Assembly (NCBI GenBank): GCA_003614735.1
Contig: KZ992451.1
Coordinates: 1 to 56,408, forward strand
Direction: 5' to 3'
Length of the DNA stretch: 56,408 nucleotides
Source: Thamnocephalis sphaerospora
Lineage: Eukaryota > Zoopagomycota > Zoopagomycetes > Zoopagales > Sigmoideomycetaceae
Shown piece by piece: positions 34,609 through 44,413 of the stretch. Each line of letters opens with the position of its first letter. Position 1 is the stretch's first letter. Both the position numbers and the translations under genes were made by a program. The notes beneath the pieces are model-generated. The model worked only from the letters and a program-made list of their open reading frames with translations. It did no database searches and had not been told where the DNA came from.

Positions 34609-37086
34609 ATGCTCGCTTCCTGCCGTGCCCTGCGCCTGACCACCGCGCGCAGCTGGGCTCGCCAAACACGTAGGCAGCTGGGACGTATGAACAGCTGTAC
34701 GGCGTACTGACTCGTGTGCATATAGCCAGAACGTCCGTGCGCGGACTTGCACGGACTACAGCACGGTACGCGGAGAGCAAGGCAGAGCTGTCAGCCTCGC
34801 ATACTGTGGCGAATCGCCTGCACCTAACCGACGGAGCTGCGCACCAGTATGTGGCTGGAACGACAACACCGCTGGAGATTCTTCATGGCAAGTATGGCTA
34901 CAAAGGCGCAGAAAGAAAGCGCCACGATAATTACCACGATTCCCGCGCAAACCATAGAATACGGCCGACAGCAGCAGCACAAGCGAACTGTGTGCGCTCT
35001 CGTCAACGGCAAGCACTGGGACATGCAGCAGCCGCTGCCTGCTGGTCGGGATAGCAGTGATATTGCCTTGGCATTTGTGGATGCTGAGGATCCACATGCA
35101 GCGCCAGTGTTTGCCGCGACAGCCGCGCAGGTGCTTGGCCAGGCGGCTGCACGCGTACATACCGGTACTGTGCTAGGCTGTCATGGCGGCGCCACTGAAG
35201 AAAACGCCTTCTTCTACGAGTATATTGCGTTGGCACGCCATCTGGACGAGGCGACGTGTGCTCAGTTGCACCATGCATTGTTAAGCGCAGGCGGCGATCG
35301 GGAGGCGGCAGCGGCGGCACTAGTAGCGTTGCTGGATGCAGTGGGCGTGCAGCATACTAGCGAGCACGATTTGAGCCGTATTATGACCGAGTTTAACAAA
35401 ATTGTGGAGAGCAACCTGGCGCTGGAGCGGCTGGATACATCGCTGGATGCGGCCCAGCAGATGCTTGCTCGTGATCCGCTCAAGGCGTACCGCGTGCAGC
35501 AGCGGTCTTCAGATGCCACGATGGCTTTGTATCGCTGTGGTGATAGCGTGGATCTGGCTCAGGGACCTCTGCTGCCCAGCACAGGGTTGCTGCGCCATAC
35601 CGAACTGACCTCAACTGCTGCTGCGCACTGGTGGGCGCTACCGGACAAGGCGGGTGTGCCGCAGCACGTTACGCATCTATCGGGCGTGTCCTTTGCTACT
35701 GCCGAGCAGCGCAAGAACTGGCGCACACGCATCGCCAATGCTCGGCATCGCGACCATCGTGTTATCGGCGCCAAGCAAGGTCTGTTCAGCTTCCATCCGT
35801 CCAGCCCGGGCGGCGTCTTTTTCCTACCGCATGGTACGCGCATCGTTCAGCGCCTGCTCAACTTTGTGCGGACAGAATACCGGCGCTTTGGCTATCACGA
35901 AGTGATGACACCCATGGTGTTCAAGCGGGATCTATGGGAGCAGTCGGGCCACTGGCAAAATTACGCCGAGGACATGTTTTCAGTGCGCGGCGGTCTGCCC
36001 AAAGAAGACGCGCACGCCGCTGTTGCGAGTGGGTCGGGCGAAAGGGCCGACTGGTATGGTCTCAAGCCGATGAACTGTCCGGCACACTGTCTGCTCTACG
36101 CGAGCCAGCCACGCACACATCACGATCTTCCGCTGCGCCTTGCCGATTTTGGCTCTCTTCACCGGTGAGCTGTGCCGCGTAAACTGCTAATGTCATTATC
36201 TTTGATGCTAATGCTGGACATTGCTGCGGTAACGTTTGATAGCTGGGAAGCGGCTGGCGCGCTTTCTGGCCTGACGCGTGTACGCAACTTTCACCAAGAT
36301 GACGCGCACATCTTTTGCCGGTCGGATCAGGTTGGCGACGAGATTCGCGCGACCCTGGCGATGATTGATCGCGTGTACAAAGGCCTGCGCTTTTCTGGCT
36401 ACGAGCTGCATCTGGCCACACGACCAGCTGAAGGTTACATTGGCAGCCTGGCCGACTGGGACGATGCGGAGCGTGCGCTCAAGGAAGCACTGGACGGTAC
36501 TGGTCAACCGTGGCAGGTCAAGGAGGGAGACGGTGCCTTTTACGGACCCAAGATTGATGTCATGGTGCGCGATGCGCTCGGCCGGCGGCACCAGACGGCT
36601 ACGGTGCAGCTGGACTTTCAGCTACCCCAGCGATTCGATCTCACCTACCGTGATGCGACAAGCACTGCATGTCGCCCAGTCATTGTACACCGTGCGGTCC
36701 TTGGTTCTGTAGAGCGCACCATGGCCATTCTGACTGAACACTTTGGCGGCGACTGGCCTCTTTGGCTTAGCCCGCGCCAGGTGATGATTTGTCCGGTGGC
36801 AGAAAAGTACGTGACCTATGCGCAGCATGTGCGCCAACAGCTGGTGGACCACCACGAAGATCACGGCCTGCCGCTGTTCGCCGATGTGGACACGTCCGGC
36901 AACACGTTGGGCAAGATGATCCGTAATGCGCAGCAGCAGCGCTACAATTATATTCTCGTCGTAGGCGAGCAGGAGGCAGCCGATGCAGCGGTGAATGTGC
37001 GCCGACTCGGCACACGCGAGTCGCACACCACCAAGATCACCGATTTCGCCCTGCAACTGCTCAAGGAAACACGCGCCATGGACTAG
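34609..37086 (+). CDS. MST1: Mitochondrial threonyl-tRNA synthetase
   Basis: Class II synthetase charging tRNA-Thr. Exons 34609-34669, 34726-34887, 34958-36164 and 36243-37086 give 2274 nt (757 aa). The leader MLASCRALRLTTARSWARQT is Arg-rich and acid-free, so mitochondrial import is inferred. A TGS domain (AGTTTPLEILHEYGRQ, LVNGKHWDM) is followed by the N2 (editing) domain, then the catalytic core. The core has HRVIGAKQGLFSFHP, GVFFLPHG, GYHEVMTPMVFKRDLW, the zinc Cys in MNCPAHC, NFHQDDAHIFC, EGDGAFYGPKIDV and VIHRAVLGSVERTMAIL. The anticodon-binding domain ends TTKITDFALQLLKETRAMD. The editing-site residues are all replaced. The second intron is GC-AG. Confidence 0.93.
34888..34957 (+). other. 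GC-AG intron in the ThrRS gene
   Basis: The donor is CATG|GCAAGT and the acceptor AACCATAG. It joins TTPLEILH to EYGRQQQHKR in the frame needed for LVNGKHWDM. Reading through gives a stop or the wrong frame. Confidence 0.88.
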
Positions 37087-37174
37087 TTAGGAAAAAGGAA
37101 GCGCCATTGAGGCGGCATAGACTCGTATATACTTTGCCATACCGGCATTCCTATTCACATGGTGCAGGCTGTGC

Positions 37175-37700
37175 TTAATGAAGCTGGCCCAAGATATCGT
37201 TTTCTACATGTTGAAGAAATTCGGCGTTGGCCTGAGCACCACCGTTGGCTCCATTAGCGTATTGCTGCTGCAGTTGTTGTTGTTGCTGCTGCTGCTGTTG
37301 CTGCTGCTGTTGGTGTAGTTGCTGCTCTAGTAGCACCTTATTCCACTGTGCTTGAATAACCGTGCGTACCATCTACGCGAGTCTATTCGTGAGCATAGTT
37401 GACACCATGCTAGCTGTCAGTCTTGCGCTTACTCACTTTTTGCCGTTCCTCCATCTCCAAATCGACGGGCTCATCTTCCTCCGTATCCATCAGATGCCGT
37501 AGACCGCGACGTTCTTCCAGTCGACGCTGCCGCTCCTGTGCGACACATTCAAAGCAATGCTGTCGGAATTCCTTACGCCAGAGCTCGCTGTTGTGGCGCA
37601 TAATTGGCGGGTGATGCGTATGCTTCTCCGGCAGGTGTCCGAGCGAAGAGCGTCTCCGTACGCGTGAAGGCGATCTGGGTCGCGGTGACCTGGCTTCCAT
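37175..37700 (-). CDS. RPA-interacting-protein-like small protein with a poly-Gln tract
   Basis: Exons 37175-37372 and 37437-37700 give 462 nt (153 aa). The N-terminal part is Arg/Ser-rich. LWRKEFRQHCFECVAQERQR followed by EERRGL resembles the N-terminal motif of RPA-interacting protein (PWKEAFRQRCLERMRNSRDR in human), which carries RPA into the nucleus. Then VRTVIQAQWNKVLLEQQL, a run of about 13 Gln, and FLQHVENDILGQLH at the end. The C-terminal zinc-ribbon of RPAIN is not present and I found no further exon that could encode it. The assignment rests on one short motif. It is convergent with ThrRS (88 nt between stops). Confidence 0.45.
37264..37313 (-). repeat. CAG/CAA repeat coding poly-Gln
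   Basis: Mixed CAG and CAA codons give about 13 consecutive Gln followed by LQQQY in the RPAIN-like protein. Interrupted codon usage suggests a stable tract. Confidence 0.85.
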
Positions 37701-37956
37701 GCTTGTCGACGTAGCGCGTGCGTGAGGGCGTGTGCGTGTGAATATGCAGAAAGAGGTTGGAACACGGCGTCATTCGGCCAGACCGGCGCTGCCGCACGAG
37801 AGACATGAACGAGCCGGCGCGTTACGGCAGCAGGTTTTATTGGGGGTAGGTGTATGCGTATACACTGTCGCCGCCAGCTGGCAAGCGGTAGCGGCTCCGT
37901 CGCCCTGGGCCGACAGCGGCCACGTTCGACAGCCGCACGGACGCCGCCGGCAATAC

Positions 37957-38515
37957 TTAGACCAGCTTTTCGAAGATCTTGGGCGCAGCCTAGTGTCGCA
38001 TAGGCAAGGTCAGAGTCGTTACAAACAGGGCGCGTTGCGACGGTAGATTCAGGCGGGTTGGATTCATGACGCGTCGTCAGCCGCCATTCACGTCGCGTCG
38101 CGCCACTTGCTCCGCCGCGCGCCGCCACTTACGCAGTGGTCCACGCAGTGCATGAGGTGGAAGAACTCCTCGACGCAGTTCTCGTTGGCACCGGCCGCCA
38201 CACGCGACGCGCACTCGTCCAGATGATGCTTGGCCGGAGCGCATTCCGCCGACTGCTCGCAGGCTACGGGCGCCGACCGCAGGTGAGTCTCGATCGCGAC
38301 GTAGGCCTTCGCACGCGCCAGGACGTGCTCCTTCACTCGCCCGGCTCTGGCGCCTACTCACCCTCCACCACTGCCGGCATGTGGTCCTCCGGCTCATCCT
38401 CCTCCTCTTCCTCCTCGTCAACCTCCTCCGCGTCAGCCACCTTCTCCGGACGCTCCTCGGCCGGGGCCTCGGCGTACACGGTCGACAGCAGGCTGCTGAA
38501 TTCAAACAGAGTCAT
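37957..38515 (-). CDS. QCR6: Ubiquinol-cytochrome c reductase hinge protein (Qcr6/UQCRH)
   Basis: Acidic small subunit of respiratory complex III that contacts cytochrome c1. Exons 37957-37989, 38133-38263 and 38362-38515 give 318 nt (105 aa). The N-terminus is MTLFEFSSLLSTVYAEAPAE, then a Glu/Asp-rich stretch. The core CEQSAECAPAKHHLDECASR and NCVEEFFHLMHCVDHC carries the paired Cys of the family. The last 33-nt exon adds AAPKIFEKLV, which matches the family end (KLFxxLK). The 143-nt intron 37990-38132 is long for the window. Confidence 0.92.
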
Positions 38516-38758
38516 CGTGACAGAGGCGACAAAACGTTGCTAAACGGACAGACGCACCAACAGACAAGCAGTGCACAGTGCGATAAGAGTGCAGGCAGAT
38601 AGTCAATAGACGACGAATGGGAAGGAGCGAGTGTGATCCAAAAGGGCCAACGTAGTCGGGCGGGTACGGCAAACAAGGCAGAGAGGGAGAAATCGGGACG
38701 ACGACTGCAAACACAAACTGATGATAACAATAGCCGCCGCCATCAGACACAACATGGC

Positions 38759-38777
38759 AGAGAGAGAGAGAGAGAGA
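38759..38777. repeat. (GA)n microsatellite
   Basis: About nine AG units lie between the QCR6 start and the SNF4 stop. Confidence 0.9.
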
Positions 38778-38808
38778 ACAGGTAGTGTGCCGACGACGAC
38801 TGCTACCA

Positions 38809-40373
38809 CTACTGCTGCTCCTCGTAGATGCGCAGCATAGGCGCTCCATCATCTTCCTCGGGCGCATCAGGATCCTCCACGAGAAAGCGCAGGATGTCGC
38901 TGAGCGACACAATGCCACGCAGCCGATTGCGATCGTCCACCACCACAAAACGATGGACACGCGTCGTCTTGAGCACCTGCAGCACCGAGTAGAGCGTGTC
39001 GGTCGCGCGGCAAGTGTGGACGCCCTCAAAGTCCTGCCGAGGCGCGTGGCATCAGTCACAGCTGCGCACAAAATACGCCAGTACCACCGCGGCCGTCACG
39101 CACCTTGGAGCGGCGCTGCAACGCTTCCTCGACCGACATGCGCAAATCCAGATAGGTGTCGGCTTGCGCCAGCGTCTGGGCACGGGACAGCGTTGAGCTC
39201 ACAGCAAGCGTGACGTAAACAGGCGCAACGCGTGCCTACCAGCAGATCGGCCTTTTCATACACGTTCAGCAAGGTGTCTGCGCAGCATGCGTCGGCGCAT
39301 CCGCATTCTGTGTGTTGGTCTATCGCACGTTGCACATGTCGTGTGCCACCATCCGCCGCCGCCGCCGCCGCCGCCACCTACCATCCTGGTCGACCACGGG
39401 CAATGCCGTGACGTGGCAGTCGACAAACATGTTGATCGCCTCAATCACGGGCGTGTCCATTTTGACGGTGGCCAGCGCCTCGGTGGTGACCAGCCCCAGG
39501 CCAGCGACCGACAGCTTGAGCGCGTCTAGGCCGGTGTACTACACGCTGGCACCATTAGCATGCGCGCGTGTGTGCGTGTACGTCCTCGTCGGGTATCACC
39601 GCGTGCACCTACGTTGACGGCAAGGAAACGCAGAATGCGATACTGCGTCAGCACCGACACGACCAGGTCCTGCTGTGTACTCGGATCCGTGTCGACCAGG
39701 GGAAGGCGACGCAGACGTGACTGCAGCATCTTGCGAGCAGCTTCGTACAGCGACGCAAGCGGATGCAACACCACCACTGGCGGCGGCTGGCCAGACACCA
39801 ATTTCTCTGCCAACGCCGCTGCCGTCGTGAGTACAAACCGCCTGGTGCCAATGTCGCCTCGGGAGCCACCTACCGCGCAGCGCGCCAATCGTCAGCTGTT
39901 CCAGCTCATCCATGATGGCCGCATAAGGCCACTCCTCAATGTAATAGCGATGCATAAGCCGGATAAGGTGGGTCATGGTAAGCATCCCGACAAAGCGATG
40001 CTGGGCCGCGTGGTAGAGTGGCGCAGAGGCCACGCCTAAAGACGCGTATCGCCATCATCGTCATCAACGGTCGCGTCAGTCTCGCCACACCTCGTGCTGT
40101 CGCTGCGGGCCAGCGCGTGGCGTTACCATTCTGCACGAGGGCCGAGAGCGCCTTCTTGACCAGCAGGTCTGTGTCAAGCATCATGAGGCGGAAACTGACC
40201 GGCAGCACATCGTAAGCGGAATGGCGCTGGAGGAAGCGCTGAATCTCGCGCCGTGCAGCTTCGGCCGGACGACCGCCATTGCTCGTGCCGCCGTCGGCGG
40301 CCACCTGAGCCGCGACCGCCTGGCCGTCAGAGTGCGCCGTCAGCAGCGAGGCGGCAAGGTTAGGCGCAGTCAT
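38809..40373 (-). CDS. SNF4: AMPK/SNF1 kinase gamma subunit, CBS-domain protein Snf4
   Basis: Nucleotide-sensing regulatory subunit of the SNF1/AMPK energy kinase. Four CBS repeats are readable across the exons. Key segments are REIQRFLQRHSAYDVLPVSF, LDTDLLVKKALSALVQN, RFVGMLTMTHLIRLMHRYYI, RLRRLPLVDTDPSTQQDLVV with SVLTQYRILRFLAVN, VIEAINMFVDCHVTALPVVD, and RVHRFVVVDDRNRLRGIVSL with SDILRFLVEDPD. It ends LRIYEEQQ. I use the ATG at 40373. A longer form is possible: an intron at 40375-40449 (GTGAGA...GCGTAG) would join it in frame to an upstream Thr/Ala-rich exon starting at 40802. One intron starts directly beside a CGG repeat. Confidence 0.93.
39353..39375. repeat. (CCG)n microsatellite next to a SNF4 5' splice site
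   Basis: Seven to eight trinucleotide units. On the SNF4 coding strand they are GGC units that begin immediately after the donor GTAGGT of an intron. Confidence 0.9.
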
Positions 40374-42012
40374 GCTACGCAGACAGCCGAGGAGAACAGG
40401 CAGGCCGATGAGCGAGAAAGCAAGACAAGAACGCAGACGATGCTCTCACGTGAAGTTGACCGTCCACGACGCACCTCCATGTTTTCCCCTGGATCCACTT
40501 ATGCCACGACGCAAGGCATAAACCGGACAACTACAGGCGGGCCGGCTGGGGCCACCGTGTGACGTCGCAGTAGTAGCAGTAGTAGCCGCAGCAGCAGGAG
40601 CCGTAGCAGCAGCAGTGGTCAGTGGTGGTCCTCGTGGTGTCGATACCGGTTGCTTCGCACTGTCCACCAGGCCACTAGAGCGGCCAGTACGGTTGCAGCA
40701 GCGCCAATCCGGCCGGGCAGACCTGCCGCCAGGATGGCCACAACAATTACTAGATGCGTTTACCACGGTCACTACGGCGGCGGTCACTGTTACCACGGTC
40801 ATTTGTCCTGGGCGATGCCGGATGCAACCACAACAGTGCGTGCCTCACGGTGCGCCGTTGCTTCTGTCCCTGCTGCCGCCATCTGATTGGTGCACGCTGC
40901 TTTGAGCGGTTATTGGTGTGTGTGTGTGCCCGAGTGCAGCGGCCAGCGACGTGTTCGCGTTGCTCATGCACGCGTTCTCGTCCTACGGCCTGCGGTTACT
41001 TTTACGACCATGGCGACGCCGCGTCCTCGGCCGCCCCACGCGCCACACGAAGCAGCAGTGTGCAGCTGGGGCTGCAACGCGCCACCCCGCTCGAGCCACC
41101 AGCCACGGCGTCGGCAGCGGTGGCCTGCTCGTTCACCGCCCTTGTCCGGCGCTCTCTCGCTCGCTCTCCTGCTCTTTATCCGTCAACTCGTTGGAGCCTC
41201 GCGCGCGCGCTTCTTTCTACTTGCCTTGTTCGCGTCGGTACTTGCTTGTTCACGTTGTGCTCTCACTTTCTCTTCTCTTCTCTTACTGGCTCTCTCGCTC
41301 CTCTCTCTCTCCTCTCTCTCTCTCTCTCCTTCTCTCTCCTTCTCTCTCCCTCGCCTCTTCTCACCCACTCTTTCGGTCGGCTGCACTCGTCTCTAGCGTG
41401 CACGCCTTGTTGTTGAACTGTTTGCCCGTGTCGGTCTGTTTCGTTTCCTTGCTTTGGCGGCTCATCTCGACGCCTGCTCTCTCTCTCTATCCATAGCCTT
41501 TGCTCTCTTTCTCTCTTCCAGTGCTTCCAGCGCTCTGCGTGCGCGCGCGGCCTCCCTTCATCGCAGCACTAGTAGCTGTCGCTGTACTCCGCGTCCGCCT
41601 GCTCGTTTACTCTCTCTCTCTCTCTCTCTTACTGTTCTCACTTGCCCATTGTCACATTTTGCATTCGTTCTCTGTCCACGGGCGCACCACAATCCCCGCA
41701 CTTTTGGCCACCTTTCGTGTGCCATTGTTTAAACAGTCCTTTTGACCGCGGCCTGGTGCGTCTACACGCGCGTGCACCCGTTGCCTTCTCTCCTCTCTCC
41801 CTCTCTCTCTTCTCCAGCCCGTTTTCGTGGGTGTGTATTCTTTGGCGGGCCAAGGCATCAGCGTCCGTGACGTTGCTCCGCCTTTTCCAGACGGCCTTGC
41901 CCCACACTTTCTCCGCACCGACAACCACGCGTCATTGCCGTCGGAGCGGCACGTCTATTCCGCCGTCCTCAGACCTCCACGTCCGCCGCCGACGCTATCG
42001 CACTCTGGCAAC
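40374..42012. promoter_or_regulatory. Long divergent promoter region between SNF4 and PUB1
   Basis: 1.6 kb, the longest non-coding stretch between confident genes here. The part near SNF4 (40450-40802) may be an upstream coding exon of SNF4. From about 41130 to 41830 the plus strand is extremely C/T-rich, with CTCTCT runs at 41265-41370, 41480-41520 and 41608-41632. This is likely the PUB1 promoter and leader. Long ORFs across it are low-complexity Ser/Leu/Arg reading of this bias, not genes. Confidence 0.5.
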
Positions 42013-44145
42013 ATGAACGTGGCTGGACCGACCGTGAGCGTAGCAGGCAACCCGCCCGTGCCTTCGTCGGCCGCCGGCGTTCTGGTTGGCCCTAGCGTTG
42101 CAGTTGGCTCGTCCGCGTCCAACGCGCCACCTGCCAAGTTTCACGAAACCTGTCGCAACCTTTACGTGGGCAACCTGGACCCGCGCGTGACGGAATACAC
42201 GCTGCAAGAGGTGTTTTCCGGGGTGGGTCCAGTGTTGATGGTCAAGATTATCCCCGACAAAACGGTAAGTGCAATGATGATGACAAATGTGTGACTGGTG
42301 CCGCCATTTTAGTTGACCCACTCATAATGCGAACCATCACTACTCGCCATATACCCCATGGCCACACGCAGACTTATGGTCGTGGCAACTATGGCTTTGT
42401 CGAATTTAGTACACATCAGGCCGCAGAGCATGCTATGCACACGCTCAACGGTAAAAAAGTCTTTGACACGGTGCGTTGGCTTGTGCACCCGCACGATGGG
42501 AATAGTCACAGCGGCTAACATCTTGCCACGCAGGATCTGCGCATTAGCTGGGCCCTGACGCCTTCCAACCAGCAAAAGGAAGACATCTCCAGTAGGTGCC
42601 TGATGGCTCAATCAATGGTGCTTGTCACCTGCTGACGGCGATACGCGGCCACAGACCATCACCAAGTGTTTATCGGCGATCTGAGCCCCGAGGTCACAGA
42701 TCAGCTTCTTGCGAAAGCCTTTGGCGCATTCGGGAGTCTCTCGTAAGTTGTTCAATGCAGTGCGCTGCATTCACACGCAACTCACTGCAGCGTACATGTG
42801 CAGCGAAGCACGTGTGATGTGGGATCCAAACACTGGCAAGTCGCGCGGCTACGGCTTTGTGTCGTTTCGGCAGAAAGCGGTAAGCGTTAAAGCAAGGCAG
42901 GAGGCGAATGACCGCACGCTGCTCACTGTGATAGACACGCCGACACGCTAGGACGCCGACCAGGCCATCAATGCCATGAACGGTAGGTGGTCCACGTACA
43001 GCGCATCATATTCAGCTTTTTTTTGCTTACAGCGACGCCACATTCACTCAGGTCAGCTGCTTGGCAGTCGTACCATTCGCTGCAACTGGGCCAACCAAAA
43101 GCCAAATACTGGTCCACAAGGTATGCGAACGCGGCAGCGTGCTGCACTAGCCTCCTGCAGCGGCAGGAGGCTACGGCGCATACCATGCCGTAACGCAGCT
43201 CGGGGCCACGCACATTGCTCACACGCTATGCCCCCCATTGCTTCTTTGATGGCTAGCTGTGCACCATCCGCAGCCGGGCTATGAAGAAGTAGTAATGCAA
43301 GCGCCGGCCCATAATACCACCGTCTACGTTGGCAACTTGCCCTTCTTTACGACACGTAAGTTTAAGCTACTTTACGGACCAACCTATCGACTGCCGTTAA
43401 CTGGCGTATGACACGGCAGGCGAGCATTTAATTGCGCATTTTCAGCAATTTGGTGGCATCTACGAAGTCCGCATGCAGGCCGAGCGTGGCTTTGGTTTTG
43501 TACGGTGCGTGTCTCTGCAGTGAACAGTGGGCGTCGCCATGGCAAAGACTAACGCGATGTGCAACTAGTATGGAAACGCACGAAGGCGCCGCCATGGCCA
43601 TTGCAAAGCTACAGGGCGCCAACATCAACGGCCGTCCCGCACGGGTGAGTAGACGCCAGCACAACGTTGGCACTCGCTGCTCGCTTACACACCGCGACTG
43701 CTAGTGCGCCTGGGGCAAGGACCGTGCCATTGACATGGTCAACATGTACAATCCCGCTGCCGCCATGACCGCAGTACCTCCGGCGGCTGTGACGGCAGTA
43801 CCACCTCATCCAGCGGCCGCAGCCTTTGCCTATCCGCCACCCGGCCCTTACGCGCATCCTGTCTTCCAGCAGCCGTTTTCTGGGCCAATGACACCAGACC
43901 TCTCGGCGGTGGCGGTGGCAGCAGCCGCAGCAGCGATGCCAGGACCTGGCGCATCGGTATCGCATGTGGATCCGGCAATCGTCGCGGCCGGTGGCTTTGC
44001 CAGCTACGAAGCGTACGCCTCATATTATGGCAGCTACGGTGCACCAGGCGGCCTACCGTATCTGCCGTCAGGTGTGGGTGCCATTCCATTCGCCACGCCA
44101 CCCGACAGTCGCCCTCCTACAAATGGCCAGCGCATCCCGCACTAA
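42013..44145 (+). CDS. PUB1: Three-RRM RNA-binding protein of the Pub1/TIA-1 family
   Basis: Binds U/AU-rich RNA and acts in mRNA stability, splicing and stress granules (family). The start is MNVAGPTVSVAGNPPVPSSA; the frame upstream has no ATG. RRM1 has CRNLYVGNLDPRVTEYTL and GRGNYGFVEFSTHQAAEHAM. RRM2 has HHQVFIGDLSPEVTDQLLAK and SRGYGFVSFRQKA, ending RTIRCNWANQKPN. RRM3 has TTVYVGNLPFFTT and AERGFGFVRMETHEGAA, ending CAWGKDR. The C-terminus is Ala/Pro/Tyr-rich and low-complexity, as in TIA-1 prion-like tails. About eight introns interrupt the RRM part; the tail is one exon (from about 43705). The RRM order and the WGKD end of RRM3 favour Pub1/TIA-1 over Nam8. Confidence 0.88.
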
Positions 44146-44413
44146 GGCTGCATTTCGTCGAGATTGGCGGCAAAGTGTGGATGCGCCGCACAAGAAGCCA
44201 GGCAAAGTAGTACGCTTGCTGTATACACTCACTCATTCGCACACACGCACACACACGCACATATAAATGAAGAGAGCAGCGCGCGTCTCTGCGATGCCCA
44301 GCTTGCTCAGCTCACATCCTTTACTGCGGCGCGTTTGCTTCTCAAGATTTACCAAGGTGATAGATAATGCGAGAACCCATCGCAATGGCCAGCACGGGCA
44401 CGGTGTGCTACGC

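Noticed and set aside
37490-38128. 212-codon minus-strand ORF over QCR6 and the RPAIN-like gene
   Set aside because: Different frame from the two real genes; it crosses the QCR6 final intron and exon and has no homology I recognise.
40754-41496. Long plus-strand ORFs (up to 220 codons) upstream of PUB1
   Set aside because: They are low-complexity Ser/Leu/Arg readings of a CT-rich tract, open in several frames at once, with no domain.
41827-42012. In-frame upstream extension of PUB1
   Set aside because: The frame is open but begins at GTG; no ATG before 42013, so 42013 is the start.
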